From Lacticaseibacillus suilingensis (GTDB lineage Bacteria; Bacillota; Bacilli; Lactobacillales; Lactobacillaceae): a stretch of DNA of 64,000 nt. The position numbers were made by a program, and so were the translations under genes. The notes beneath the pieces are model-generated. The model saw only the letters and a program-made list of their open reading frames with translations. It ran no database searches and had not been told where the DNA came from. Each line of letters begins with the position of its first letter. Positions within the stretch are counted from its first letter, which is position 1. Of the stretch, positions 50,745 to 59,397 are shown piece after piece. The stretch lies in assembly GCF_016861845.1 (NCBI RefSeq), contig NZ_BOLV01000003.1, positions 116,209 to 180,208 on the forward strand, read 5' to 3'.

Positions 50745-51082
50745 CAAAAATAACGAGGCCTTGCTGGCGACCAGGGTAGATGATGAAAGCGCCAAAAGTG
50801 ATTAAAGCCCGAAATTAAAGGCTGGCAAGCTGGGTAAAATGATAAATGAAAGCCTGCATCAAGGCACTTTCAGCCGTGATACCAATCCGGATGGTGAAGG
50901 CGGCTGAAAATGACCAAAGCGAGGCGCCGAGGTTGTTTACTTGACGGCGATGCCGTTCATTTGTAAACTCACAAAAAGTTAGGAGTAGCGAAATAATTTT
51001 TCTTGGTGGTTTACATGACGCTAAACGCGGACTACAATCGATTTTGTTACATTGGAGTGGTTCCAAAAAGCGAGGGAAAAGC
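50745..51082. other. gene-free interval between mntH and VIT genes
   Basis: No convincing ORF was seen. It should hold the promoter for the VIT pair; an AT-rich stretch at about 50990-51050 is the likeliest place. Confidence 0.45.
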
Positions 51083-51751
51083 ATGAAACTTGCAGAAAAA
51101 GTGAACGTCATGCGGGCAAGCGTGATGGGGGCCAATGACGGCATTTTGTCGGTGGCCGGGATTGTGATTGGGGTAGCCGGCGCTACGAGCAACAGTTATG
51201 CGATTTTGCTGTCTGGGCTGTCAGGCATGCTCGCCGGCACGGTGTCGATGGCGATGGGGGAATATGTCTCGGTCAACAGTGAGCGGGACGGCCAGCGCCA
51301 AGCGATTGCCCGGGAGAGTCGCGCGCTGGATAACGATTACCAAGGCGAGTTTGATTTTATTCAGCACAAGTATGAGCAAACCGGGATTTCGCCCGACCTC
51401 GCCAAGCAAGCCACCCATGAAATGCTCACTCGCGATGCGCTGAACATTGCCGTACGGGAACGCTACGGCTTTGATCTCAACGAAAAAGCCAGCGCCATCG
51501 CGGCGGCCCTAGCTTCCATGATTTCTTTTCCGACCGGCTCGATTTTGCCGCTGGTCGCCATCTCGGTATTTCCACCGGCGATCAAAGTCATCGCGACAGT
51601 CATTGCCGTCATCATTGCCTTGTCCTTGACCGGCTACACCGCGGCGGCTTTGGGCCATGCCAACCGCGGGAAGGCGATGCTCCGCAATGTCGTCTCTGGC
51701 GTGTTGACCATGGCAGTGACTTACGGCATTGGGACGTTATTTGCGCATTAA
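51083..51751 (+). CDS. VIT1/CCC1-family metal transporter (first of tandem pair)
   Basis: This 222-residue membrane protein fits the vacuolar iron transporter family. VMRASVMGANDGILSVAGIVIGVAGA is the signature first helix, and SGMLAGTVSMAMGEYVSVNSERD the second, with the metal-binding Met and Glu. A cytoplasmic helical segment rich in Glu and His follows (about 75-130), then three more helices. Bacterial members export Fe2+ or Mn2+. Proximity to mntH suggests control of Mn/Fe levels. GAGGG precedes the ATG. Confidence 0.9.
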   Translation: MKLAEKVNVMRASVMGANDGILSVAGIVIGVAGATSNSYAILLSGLSGMLAGTVSMAMGEYVSVNSERDGQRQAIARESRALDNDYQGEFDFIQHKYEQTGISPDLAKQATHEMLTRDALNIAVRERYGFDLNEKASAIAAALASMISFPTGSILPLVAISVFPPAIKVIATVIAVIIALSLTGYTAAALGHANRGKAMLRNVVSGVLTMAVTYGIGTLFAH

Positions 51752-51797
51752 GCGCTAGCGGTTGGTCGGAATTTTTTAGCAGAAGGCGGCGTTGAGC

Positions 51798-52496
51798 ATG
51801 AAAGCAATCGTGAAACCAAAAACCAAAGCCCAGCAGACGATGGCCGAGCGCGCCAACACTTTGCGCGCCGGGGTGCTCGGGGCCAACGACGGCATTTTGA
51901 CGGTGGTCGGGGTGCTGTTCTCGGTCGCGGCCGCCACCACCAATCAGTTCACGATTTTTATCGCGGGCTTGTCGGATTTGCTGGCGTGCGCGTTTTCCAT
52001 GGCGAGCGGCGAGTATGCCAGCGTGAGCTCCCAAAAAGACACCGAGCAGGCTGTGGTGGCGCAGGAATCGAAGCTGCTCAAAACCGACTGGGCCGGCGAG
52101 CGCCAAGCCGTGATCGACTATTATGTCGCGCGGGGCGTAACGGCAGCGACGGCGGGTCAAATTGCCGATCAACTGCTGCAAGAAGATGCGCTAGGCACGG
52201 TGATTCGGGTCAAGTACGCTTTGAAAAAAGGCCACTACATGAACCCGTGGTATGCGGCATTTTCCTCGCTGGTGTCGGCAGCCAGTGGCGGGATTTTTCC
52301 GCTGTTTGCGATGACGGTGCTCCCGGTGGGCTGGCAGTGGCCAGGAACGATTGTGGCCGTGCTACTGTCGGTGTCATTAACCGGGTATCTGGCCGCCAAA
52401 TTCGGAGATGGGCTGGTGAAAACCGCGATGATCCGCAATATCATTGTCGGCATCATCACCATGATCATTCACTACGCCATCGGTCAGCTGATGTAA
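51798..52496 (+). CDS. VIT1/CCC1-family metal transporter (second of tandem pair)
   Basis: The 232-residue protein is a paralogue of its upstream neighbour: TLRAGVLGANDGILTVVGVLFSVAAA and ACAFSMASGEYASVSSQKD replace the same two signature helices. It lies 46 bases downstream, so the two are probably co-transcribed and may act as a heteromer, since VIT proteins work as dimers. The ATG at 51798 is preferred over the TTG at 51792. Confidence 0.9.
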   Translation: MKAIVKPKTKAQQTMAERANTLRAGVLGANDGILTVVGVLFSVAAATTNQFTIFIAGLSDLLACAFSMASGEYASVSSQKDTEQAVVAQESKLLKTDWAGERQAVIDYYVARGVTAATAGQIADQLLQEDALGTVIRVKYALKKGHYMNPWYAAFSSLVSAASGGIFPLFAMTVLPVGWQWPGTIVAVLLSVSLTGYLAAKFGDGLVKTAMIRNIIVGIITMIIHYAIGQLM

Positions 52497-52511
52497 TTTT
52501 TATGCAAGCAA

Positions 52512-52540
52512 AAGCCGCATCTGCATTGATGCGGCTTGTT
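52512..52540. terminator. bidirectional terminator after VIT pair
   Basis: AGCCGCATC (52513-52521) pairs with GATGCGGCT (52528-52536). TGTTTG follows on the plus strand and TTTTGC on the minus strand. Confidence 0.7.
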
Positions 52541-52585
52541 TGATTCGTGAGTTTTGCTCATGCGGGGCTGGTCGCTAGCGGTTGC

Positions 52586-53047
52586 TTAATCGCAGTGCGC
52601 GGCGGCGTAAGCAATCATGTCCGCATTTTGCTGATTAAGCAGCGGCGGCAAGGCGTCCAGTGGCCAGAATTTCACTTCTGTGGTTTCATTGGCATCGGCT
52701 TCGGCAAAACTACCGCCGATTTGTTCAACTTGATAGAGCATCGCAATGGTTTGGCACACGTCGCCATTGGGATACACCGTTTCCCCTTGATCGAATACCG
52801 ACAGCGGCTTGACGATTTTGACGTCCAGGCCGCTGTCTTCTTTGTACTCGCGAATCAGTGTCTGGGCAAAAGTTTCGCCGTATTCCATGTAGCCGCCGGG
52901 CAAGCTCCAGGTGCCGTTATCGGTGCGATGATTAAGCAAAATCTCCCGCTTGTCGTTCAGTAGCACCCCGCCAGAGCAGTTCAAAATCAAGGGCATGTGC
53001 CCGACTAGCCCGCGAATACGCTTGATGTAGCCGTAAGTTTCTGGCAT
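52586..53047 (-). CDS. Nudix hydrolase
   Basis: The 153-residue protein has a Nudix box at about 50-75: GGYMEYGETFAQTLIREYKE continuing DSGLDV. This fits GX5EX7REUXEEXGU except that the second Glu of the EE pair is Asp, a conservative change that may alter metal binding. LLNHRTDNGTWSLPGG precedes the box. Substrate unknown; many such proteins cleave nucleoside diphosphate derivatives. It is a single-gene unit. Confidence 0.88.
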   Translation of the reverse strand: MPETYGYIKRIRGLVGHMPLILNCSGGVLLNDKREILLNHRTDNGTWSLPGGYMEYGETFAQTLIREYKEDSGLDVKIVKPLSVFDQGETVYPNGDVCQTIAMLYQVEQIGGSFAEADANETTEVKFWPLDALPPLLNQQNADMIAYAAAHCD

Positions 53048-53115
53048 AAAGCACCATCCTTTCGCTTTCAGAATACACTAGCCGTTAGGGCGGCACAAGA
53101 CCGACCAGCCGGTAA

Positions 53116-53129
53116 AGAAATCGCTTTCG
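53116..53129. promoter_or_regulatory. weak cre-like site before sugar-binding lipoprotein
   Basis: AGAAATCGCTTTCG (reverse CGAAAGCGATTTCT) resembles the cre palindrome with two terminal mismatches. It lies 120 bases before the sugar-binding gene at 53249. Confidence 0.3.
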
Positions 53130-53248
53130 GTTGGCTCGCCCCAAGCTCTGGATTACAGAAAATAGGGCTTAGCACTTTCCTTTCCCTGCAAAAGTTGGCA
53201 TAATGATGGGGTGTCAAGACATCATAGACAGCATGGGAGGAAAACAGA

Positions 53249-54532
53249 ATGAAAAAACGCACAAGCCGCTGGCTGGCGTTCACTTTGGGGTTATTGTTGA
53301 CAGTGGGGCTTGCCGGCTGCGGGGGTAAGCAGCAGGCGAAAGCCGACACACCAGTGAAAATTACGTACTGGCATCGCATGACCGGCTCTTGGGACAAGGC
53401 CCAGCAAAAGCTGATTGATGAATTCAATCAATCGCAAAAAGACTACAAGGTCGTGGCCACCTCGCAAGGCAGCTATGACGCCTTGCAGCAAAAGCTGATG
53501 GCAGCAGCGAAGTCCAAAACGCTGCCTGTGATGGCGCAAGCGCCATACACCAACATCGGCGACTATGTGAAAAATGACTTTCTGATTCCGTGGGATAGTC
53601 AGATGTTAGACGGGGCTAACAAACTTTCGGCGAGCGCCAAGGCTGACATTTTTCCGAGTTTCTTAGCCGCTGGCAAGTATGAAGGCAAATACTATGGCTT
53701 GCCATACTCGGTTTCCACCCAGGTGCTGTTCTACAATCAGGACCTCATGACCAAATACAACCTCACCTTGCCGAAAACCTGGGCGGATCTGCAGGCAATG
53801 GGTCCGAAGCTCAAAGCGGCTGGCCTGGGCGTGATCGCCACGGATCAGTCCTACGATGTGCAGCTGGAAGGGATGGCGAAGCAAGCCGGCCATCAGCTGA
53901 TTACACCCGCGAAGAAGGCCAACTTAAATGCGCCAACGACGCTGCAGGCGGTGGATACGATTTTGAACATGCGCAAAGAGGGCTACCTCGTGACTGCCGG
54001 CAACGATTACTACTTCGACGTGGCCTTCACTCAGGGCAAAACCGTGTTTGGGATTGGCAGCTCTAGTTCCATCGGATCGGTGCAAAGCGAAGCCCCGAAA
54101 ACCATGCACTGGGGTACTGCCATCATCCCAAGCTTCGCCAACGGCTCCACCGCCGCGCCGCTGAACGGTAATGACAATGTGCTGTTCAAAGGGGCAACCA
54201 AGCAGCAGCAAGCCGGCGCCTGGGCCTTCCAGAAGTTCTTGCTGAAGAAAGCTAACACCGCCCAGTGGGCCATTAAGTCCGGTTATGTGCCGGTCACTAA
54301 GAGCGGGCTGGCGTCTGCGACTTACCAAAAGTATCTGAAGGCTAATCCGACCTTCAAGGCTGCAGGGGACGCGGCAGATGATGCCTTTGCCTCAACCGTG
54401 TTTGCCGGTTACGGCGATTATCGCAATGACCTGATGGACACGGTGGATGTCACCGTGACGAAGGGGACAGCAGGGAAAACCGCCTTTGATGCGTTGCAGA
54501 AACAAACGGAAAAGATTTTACAAGCTAACTAA
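53249..54532 (+). CDS. ABC sugar-binding lipoprotein (extracellular solute-binding family 1), orphan
   Basis: This 427-residue family 1 solute-binding protein starts with a lipoprotein signal; the lipobox is VGLAGCGG with Cys near 24. Family blocks are ITYWHRMTGSWDKAQQKLID, GKYEGKYYGLPYSVSTQVLFYNQDLM, LPKTWADLQAMGPKL and NDNVLFKGATKQQQAGAWAFQKFL, as in UgpB and related binding proteins. Possible ligands are glycerol phosphate or oligosaccharides. No permease or ATPase gene is nearby, so it must share a transporter encoded elsewhere. GGGAGG precedes the ATG. Confidence 0.88.
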   Translation: MKKRTSRWLAFTLGLLLTVGLAGCGGKQQAKADTPVKITYWHRMTGSWDKAQQKLIDEFNQSQKDYKVVATSQGSYDALQQKLMAAAKSKTLPVMAQAPYTNIGDYVKNDFLIPWDSQMLDGANKLSASAKADIFPSFLAAGKYEGKYYGLPYSVSTQVLFYNQDLMTKYNLTLPKTWADLQAMGPKLKAAGLGVIATDQSYDVQLEGMAKQAGHQLITPAKKANLNAPTTLQAVDTILNMRKEGYLVTAGNDYYFDVAFTQGKTVFGIGSSSSIGSVQSEAPKTMHWGTAIIPSFANGSTAAPLNGNDNVLFKGATKQQQAGAWAFQKFLLKKANTAQWAIKSGYVPVTKSGLASATYQKYLKANPTFKAAGDAADDAFASTVFAGYGDYRNDLMDTVDVTVTKGTAGKTAFDALQKQTEKILQAN

Positions 54533-54534
54533 GC

Positions 54535-54550
54535 GGTTTCACGTGAAACA
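54535..54550. other. parS-like site
   Basis: GGTTTCACGTGAAACA matches 15 of 16 positions of the ideal parS palindrome TGTTTCACGTGAAACA. It lies directly after the stop of the sugar-binding gene. Confidence 0.55.
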
Positions 54551-54567
54551 ATCAGGCTAATAAGACT

Positions 54568-54617
54568 AAAATGGCGACCAGCTACATGCGCACTGCGCAG
54601 GGCTGGCCGCCATTTTT
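54568..54617. terminator. bidirectional terminator
   Basis: AAAATGGCG..CCAGC pairs with GCTGG..CGCCATTTTT between the convergent sugar-binding and EIIA genes. A-runs and T-runs on both sides allow termination in either direction. Confidence 0.8.
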
Positions 54618-54623
54618 GATGGC

Positions 54624-55031
54624 TTAGCGACTAAGAAAGAAATCGTCGTCTGAGGTCTGTTGGATGATCACGGGGTGCAGGCTAGCCTGGGCTTGGTCAA
54701 TGACATGTGCCAGGGCAGCGGCATCGGTTGGCGGCGCGAGAACAATCTGAAGGACTAAAGCCAGATTCATGCCACCAACCAGCCTGACATTCGGCAGATT
54801 GAGCAACTTCATGGCGGCGTTACACATCGACCCGCCAACGATATCCGCCAAAACTAGGACGTCTTGGTCTGCGGTGATGGTGGTCTTGATGGCATGGATG
54901 ATGGTCTCGGGCTGGTCACCTGGCATCAGGCCATAAGCCTCCAGATTCGCCTGTGGACCAGCAATCATCTCAACTGCCGCCTTCATGCCTGGCGCTAGTT
55001 GATTATGTGAAACCAAAATTATTCTTGTCAT
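54624..55031 (-). CDS. PTS mannose/sorbose-class EIIA component (second orphan)
   Basis: The 135-residue protein is a close paralogue of the EIIA at 29236: MTRIILVSHNQLAPGMKAAV with the phospho-His near residue 9, LADIVGGSMCNAAMKLL and GGMNLALVLQIVL. It has its own sigma-54 promoter at 55069-55083 and AGGAGGG before the ATG. It lies immediately downstream of levR-2, on the same strand, and levR-2 is divergent from PTS-2, so it most likely phosphorylates the PTS-2 EIIB. Confidence 0.92.
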   Translation of the reverse strand: MTRIILVSHNQLAPGMKAAVEMIAGPQANLEAYGLMPGDQPETIIHAIKTTITADQDVLVLADIVGGSMCNAAMKLLNLPNVRLVGGMNLALVLQIVLAPPTDAAALAHVIDQAQASLHPVIIQQTSDDDFFLSR

Positions 55032-55068
55032 TGTACCGTTACCCTCCTGGTTGTTCGAATCCCTATAA

Positions 55069-55083
55069 GCAAAAGACGTGCCA
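55069..55083 (-). promoter_or_regulatory. sigma-54 promoter of the second EIIA gene
   Basis: The minus strand reads TGGCAC-gtctt-TTGC followed by TTA, an exact -24/-12 match 38 bases before the EIIA start. Confidence 0.88.
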
Positions 55084-55126
55084 ATTTATGTCGAGCCCGC
55101 AGGGGATTGCGCTGACAGCTGGTGGG

Positions 55127-57865
55127 TTAGGCTTCAAACACGATATCGTACAAATAATTCAGTTCACTATCAGGCACCTTCACCGCATAAGTTGATTCGA
55201 TATCTGCTAGGGCCCGCCGTAGCTGAGTCAAACCTTGAACCCGCTCGTCCGGGTTTTGAGGCGAATAATCCAAAGGTTTGTCATTGCGAATCAAGCGCTC
55301 AATCAACGCCGAGATATGCACGTATAAGGTTGCCCGTTGGTTGTTTGAGAGATGGATTTTAGCCCCCTCTTCCAAGCGCTCAATCATGGCACCGACAGAG
55401 GCAATCACCTTGTGCACATCCAAAATCGTGACCGCTGACAACAGACGTTCAATCGAGACATTTTGGATCAGTTTTTCGTTAATACTTGTTAACACGTCTT
55501 TATCTTCGATAGTAGGGAACAGCTGATGCAAGACTTTGGAATCTTTGGTCGAGACCAGCGTTTCTAGCGAGATGAATGGCACGGAATCTAGCTGTGGATT
55601 GTTGGTGCCAACGATCGCCACCACGTCATATTGCTTGAACATTGGGGCAGTTTCGCGGTATTTACGCAGGAAGGCATAATCCACGGCTTCCACCTTGTAG
55701 TCGACATCTGTCGGGATACTGTTCTCAAGGAGGGTTTGAATCTGGCGTGCAGAGCCGACGCCAGTGTGGCAGGTGGTGACAATCATTGGGGTTTTCTCAA
55801 TGACGGGGTAGGTCAGCTTATATTGCGGGAGCAGTTTATCTTGAGCGCGGCGCCCAATTTCATCAATGACAGCACCTTGCTGAATCATTTCTCCGACCAG
55901 TAGCGCTTCTTGCGTTGACACGTTGTTAATCAAGAGCAAGGGACCGTTCACCAAGTCGCCCAGCCGTTCTGGCAGAACCATCAGAGACCCCATGTCGACC
56001 AGGACAATTAAGCCTTTGTGGCAATCATACTTTTTGACGTATTCCACTAAGAAACGTTTGACCTGGTCCACCGAAACGGTGAGTGGCATGTCATAGGCGT
56101 CGAACACCTTGTGGTTAAGGAATTGATTAACGACATCCGCTATTGAGCTGGCGGTGGAGAAGCCATGCGCCAGAATTAACGCGTGCTGACCGGTTTCGAC
56201 AGCGTTCAGTTCCAAAGACAGCAAGTAACCTAGCAATAACAGACGATTGAATGCATCAAGACGAAAATCCAACTGGGTGCGCACCAGATCCAAGAAGGCC
56301 TTTAACACCTGATTTTCCACGGTGGCATTTTCGGCCAAAACGGCGAGTAGATGCTCAATCTTGGCTTCATTGGCTGGGGGCAGCGCCATTTCGAAATCGT
56401 GCTTCCGGTACATGAAATTGGCAATGGCGACGACGGCGTTGCCTTTGATTTTCACAAAGAAACTCGAGTTCAAATAGTCGAAGAGCTTCTGAATTAAAGC
56501 CGTCATGTATTTCAGCGATTCATTTTCAAAGCGCTTGTCTTGATGCACCATCTGATCCATTAAGGCCGCGGATTCACGGGCAACCTGCTTACGCACCATC
56601 GCCGCAGTGAGCTTATGGGCCTGCAAGTCGCTATCGACTTGCAAGAATTTCTGAATTAAGAGATTTACCAAGGCGTTATCGTCGTGCCAAGCCTTGATGT
56701 AATCAGATAAAACACTTTGCGGGGTGAAAGTCACCGGTTCTTGAACGATGGTTTCTTGCTCATTAACGGCCAACAGATCAGTGAGTAGCCCATTGCCGAT
56801 ATTTTCGGTGGTCATCACCATGTGCTGCTTGTCGTCAGTTTTGGAGAAAACGCGGGCGCACAGGATGCGAATATCGGTTTTCAACTCACCAATATTGGCC
56901 TTATAAGTATGGTTATAGAGGCGGTTAATAATCCACGGGCTGACGGTGACGGTCATGTTGAGGCGGTTGGCCTCCTCGATAAATGAAGCATAAATATGCG
57001 AGCGCAGTTCGATTTTTGAGCGGTCATTCAGATTAGGAATCTTAACGGCAATGGGGATGCGCCGCATGAAGGTTTGTAAGAACGTACCCTGGAGGTCCTC
57101 CGTAGTGGCGAAAATCAGGCGCACATTGCTGTGCCGTAGCACCCCGGTGTCACCCATGCGCTGGAACGTACCGGTGTCCATAAACGAGAACAACTTTTCT
57201 TGACTCTCCGGGTCGAGCCGGTGACACTCATCCAGGAACAAAACGCCGCCATTGGCCTCTTCCAGCAGACCTTTCATGTCGGTAACGGCACCGGTAAAAC
57301 TACCCTTGGCATAGCCGAATAAATTGCTCGATAACAATTCTGGATTGTGATAATACTGGGCACAATTCAACGTCAAAAACGGCGCGTTCTTGCCGAGGAT
57401 GCCTTCTTGCCGGCAATACTCATAAGATAACCGGGCTAAATGACTTTTCCCAACGCCGGTATTGCCTGACAAGATGAACGGCAAGCCGTTGGGCGGATAA
57501 GCGAGCGCGGTGATGATGCGCTCAATGTCTTCTTTCATACTTTGGTCACTGCCAATGAAGGCTTTGAAGACATTGTTATGTCTGACTTGCTCATGCTCCA
57601 GTTCCTCAAGCGAGGCATAGACATCGAGCTTAGGCGCAAAAAATTGCGCGGAAAAAGCTTCGCGATCAGCAAAATAAGTCGGGCGTGATTTGATTTGCAC
57701 GACTTGCCGCTGTTTTAACAGTTCGTTGAGATATTGGCTAGTGGTATTGCGGCTCAGTGATACCGCTTGGGCAATCATCTCGGTGGTGATTTGGGTGAGG
57801 TCTTGCAAGCTTGATGCGGCTTGGGTGGCTTGCCGCACTTCAGCTTGGACTTGCGAAATACCCAT
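55127..57865 (-). CDS. LevR-family sigma-54 activator with PTS regulation domains (LevR-2)
   Basis: The 912-residue protein has the same order as LevR-1: winged HTH (about 1-75, AQAVSLSRNTTSQYLNELL), AAA+ domain (about 95-330), PRD1, EIIA-like domain (about 560-680, ALILAHGFSTASSIADVV), EIIB-like domain with Cys in IVTTCHTGVGSARQ (about 695) and PRD2 (about 810-912). Walker A is SGNTGVGKSHLA. The sigma-54 contact loop reads GSFTGA instead of GAFTGA, a known tolerated variant but worth noting. The ATG at 57865 follows GGAGG; the ATG at 57883 is upstream of that site. It is divergent from PTS-2. Confidence 0.93.
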   Translation of the reverse strand: MGISQVQAEVRQATQAASSLQDLTQITTEMIAQAVSLSRNTTSQYLNELLKQRQVVQIKSRPTYFADREAFSAQFFAPKLDVYASLEELEHEQVRHNNVFKAFIGSDQSMKEDIERIITALAYPPNGLPFILSGNTGVGKSHLARLSYEYCRQEGILGKNAPFLTLNCAQYYHNPELLSSNLFGYAKGSFTGAVTDMKGLLEEANGGVLFLDECHRLDPESQEKLFSFMDTGTFQRMGDTGVLRHSNVRLIFATTEDLQGTFLQTFMRRIPIAVKIPNLNDRSKIELRSHIYASFIEEANRLNMTVTVSPWIINRLYNHTYKANIGELKTDIRILCARVFSKTDDKQHMVMTTENIGNGLLTDLLAVNEQETIVQEPVTFTPQSVLSDYIKAWHDDNALVNLLIQKFLQVDSDLQAHKLTAAMVRKQVARESAALMDQMVHQDKRFENESLKYMTALIQKLFDYLNSSFFVKIKGNAVVAIANFMYRKHDFEMALPPANEAKIEHLLAVLAENATVENQVLKAFLDLVRTQLDFRLDAFNRLLLLGYLLSLELNAVETGQHALILAHGFSTASSIADVVNQFLNHKVFDAYDMPLTVSVDQVKRFLVEYVKKYDCHKGLIVLVDMGSLMVLPERLGDLVNGPLLLINNVSTQEALLVGEMIQQGAVIDEIGRRAQDKLLPQYKLTYPVIEKTPMIVTTCHTGVGSARQIQTLLENSIPTDVDYKVEAVDYAFLRKYRETAPMFKQYDVVAIVGTNNPQLDSVPFISLETLVSTKDSKVLHQLFPTIEDKDVLTSINEKLIQNVSIERLLSAVTILDVHKVIASVGAMIERLEEGAKIHLSNNQRATLYVHISALIERLIRNDKPLDYSPQNPDERVQGLTQLRRALADIESTYAVKVPDSELNYLYDIVFEA

Positions 57866-57950
57866 GACGTCCTCCTTCGACACATCTTTTATTACTTAAC
57901 ATTCTGTCGAAAACATCATAGCATCTATTCAGATATTCACAAGCACCATT

Positions 57951-57963
57951 TGTAAGCGCTGCA
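57951..57963. promoter_or_regulatory. cre-like site between levR-2 and PTS-2
   Basis: TGTAAGCGCTGCA differs at two of 13 positions from TGTAAACGCTTCA ahead of PTS-1. Next to it, TTAGCCG (57980) and CGGCTTA (57994) form an inverted repeat that could be the LevR-2 activator site. Confidence 0.4.
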
Positions 57964-58019
57964 TCACAGAAATTAATTTTAGCCGGTCCCGTGCGGCTTA
58001 GCGCGTTTTCGCCAAAAGT

Positions 58020-58034
58020 TGGCACCGTACTTGC
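58020..58034 (+). promoter_or_regulatory. sigma-54 promoter of PTS-2
   Basis: TGGCAC-cgtac-TTGC followed by TTA; it differs from the PTS-1 promoter by one spacer base. Confidence 0.9.
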
Positions 58035-58093
58035 TTAAGCCTTAGTGAAGGCCTAAATTATTTTTCTGCAGAAATTATCAAGAGGTGAGTTTA

Positions 58094-58582
58094 TTGATCA
58101 AAATGTTGAGAATCGACGAGCGGTTGGTTCATGGGCAAGTGGCACTGATTTGGAGTCGCAATCTAGGGGTTAACCGCATTATTGTGGTCAACGACAAAGC
58201 AGCCAATGACCCGATTCAGACGGCATCGCTAAAAATGGCAACGCCGGATACGATGAAAGCCATCGTGTTAACCCGGGAAAAAGCTAAGCAAATGTTTGCC
58301 GATCCCCGGGTCCAAGCCTTAGATGTCTTGATTGTGGTGAATAATCCCCAAGATGCCCGCTTTGTGACTGAGCATTTGGCGGGTATTCCTAGGGTGAATA
58401 TCGGTAACTTTGGTCGAGTTGGGACGGCAGACAAGAAGCAGTATACCGACAATCTTCGCCTCAGCGATCAAGATGTCGCGGATCTACAAGCAATCGAAGA
58501 TAGTGGAATTACCGTTAATTACCAGATTGTTCCTGACCAACCACTAATTCCGTTTGACAAACTTATTCGTAAAGGAGCTTAA
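58094..58582 (+). CDS. PTS mannose/sorbose-class EIIB component (PTS-2)
   Basis: The 162-residue EIIB has its phospho-His in MLRIDERLVHGQVALIWS (about 14). RIIVVNDKAANDPIQTASLK and INIGNFGRVGTADK-like blocks follow the family. I choose the TTG at 58094: it lies eight bases after GAGG and gives the same N-terminal length as the PTS-1 paralogue. The GTG at 58085 lies inside the ribosome site and the ATG at 58103 would be short. EIIC follows after two bases. Confidence 0.91.
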   Translation: MIKMLRIDERLVHGQVALIWSRNLGVNRIIVVNDKAANDPIQTASLKMATPDTMKAIVLTREKAKQMFADPRVQALDVLIVVNNPQDARFVTEHLAGIPRVNIGNFGRVGTADKKQYTDNLRLSDQDVADLQAIEDSGITVNYQIVPDQPLIPFDKLIRKGA

Positions 58583-58584
58583 AC

Positions 58585-59397
58585 ATGGTTATTCAAGCCT
58601 TACTTATTGCCATTATCATGTTCCTCACTAAATTCCTTGACTGGGGCTTTTTCAACATTAACATTCGCCCAATCTGGATTGGCCCATTAGTTGGGTTAGC
58701 ACTTGGGGACTTGCGCGAAGGCATCTTAATGGGGGCGGCCATTGAAGCCGTCTTTCTTGGCACCTTTAGTGTTGGGGGTTCTGTTCCCTCTGACATTTCT
58801 TCCGCCGCAGTTTTTGGCACAGCATTCGGGATCTTGCTGAACAAAGGCACTTCTGCAGCCGTGGCCCTGTCAATTCCAATCGGCTTACTCGCCGTTTTGC
58901 TGTTTAACTTAATCGCCGGTGTGATCTTTAACTTCGTCGTTGACTTTGAAGATCGGGCAATTAACAACCACAATGACAAGCTTTTCACTGCGGCCCATTA
59001 TTTTGCCATCATCTTTTATCCGCTGGTGTTCGGGATTGCCGCTTTCATCATCATGATGGTTGGGGTTGAACCCGTTAAGAACCTGATGGATAACATGCCA
59101 GCGTTCGTTAACAATGCGTTGACTGCGATGTCTGCAGCTTTGCCTGCCGTTGGGATGGCTATCCTGGTTAACTCCATGTGGGACAAACAGCTGATTCCAT
59201 TCTTCTTCGTTGGGTTCGTACTGGCGGCTTACCTGAACCTGGGCACCATGCCAATTGCCGTTTTAGGCGCTGCCTTTGCGGTTTACTACATTCTGACCGA
59301 TTTCAGCAAGCGCAAGAACCACCAGAATCCTGATGGTCCAGCTGCTGGCAAGTCTGGCAACGCTAATTCCGAAGAAATGGAGGACTTCCTATCGTGA
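58585..59397 (+). CDS. PTS mannose/sorbose-class EIIC permease (PTS-2)
   Basis: The 270-residue EIIC has family blocks ALLIAIIMFLTKFLDWGFF, GDLREGILMGAAIEAVFLGTFSVGGSVPSD and ALTAMSAALPAVGMAILVNSMWD. The tail is longer and more polar than in PTS-1. Its stop overlaps the EIID start codon (GTGA). Confidence 0.93.
   Translation: MVIQALLIAIIMFLTKFLDWGFFNINIRPIWIGPLVGLALGDLREGILMGAAIEAVFLGTFSVGGSVPSDISSAAVFGTAFGILLNKGTSAAVALSIPIGLLAVLLFNLIAGVIFNFVVDFEDRAINNHNDKLFTAAHYFAIIFYPLVFGIAAFIIMMVGVEPVKNLMDNMPAFVNNALTAMSAALPAVGMAILVNSMWDKQLIPFFFVGFVLAAYLNLGTMPIAVLGAAFAVYYILTDFSKRKNHQNPDGPAAGKSGNANSEEMEDFLS

Noticed and set aside
53210..53230. Sigma-54 promoter before the sugar-binding lipoprotein (TTGGCATAATGATGG)
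   Set aside because: TGGCAT is present but no TTGC follows at the required five-base distance.
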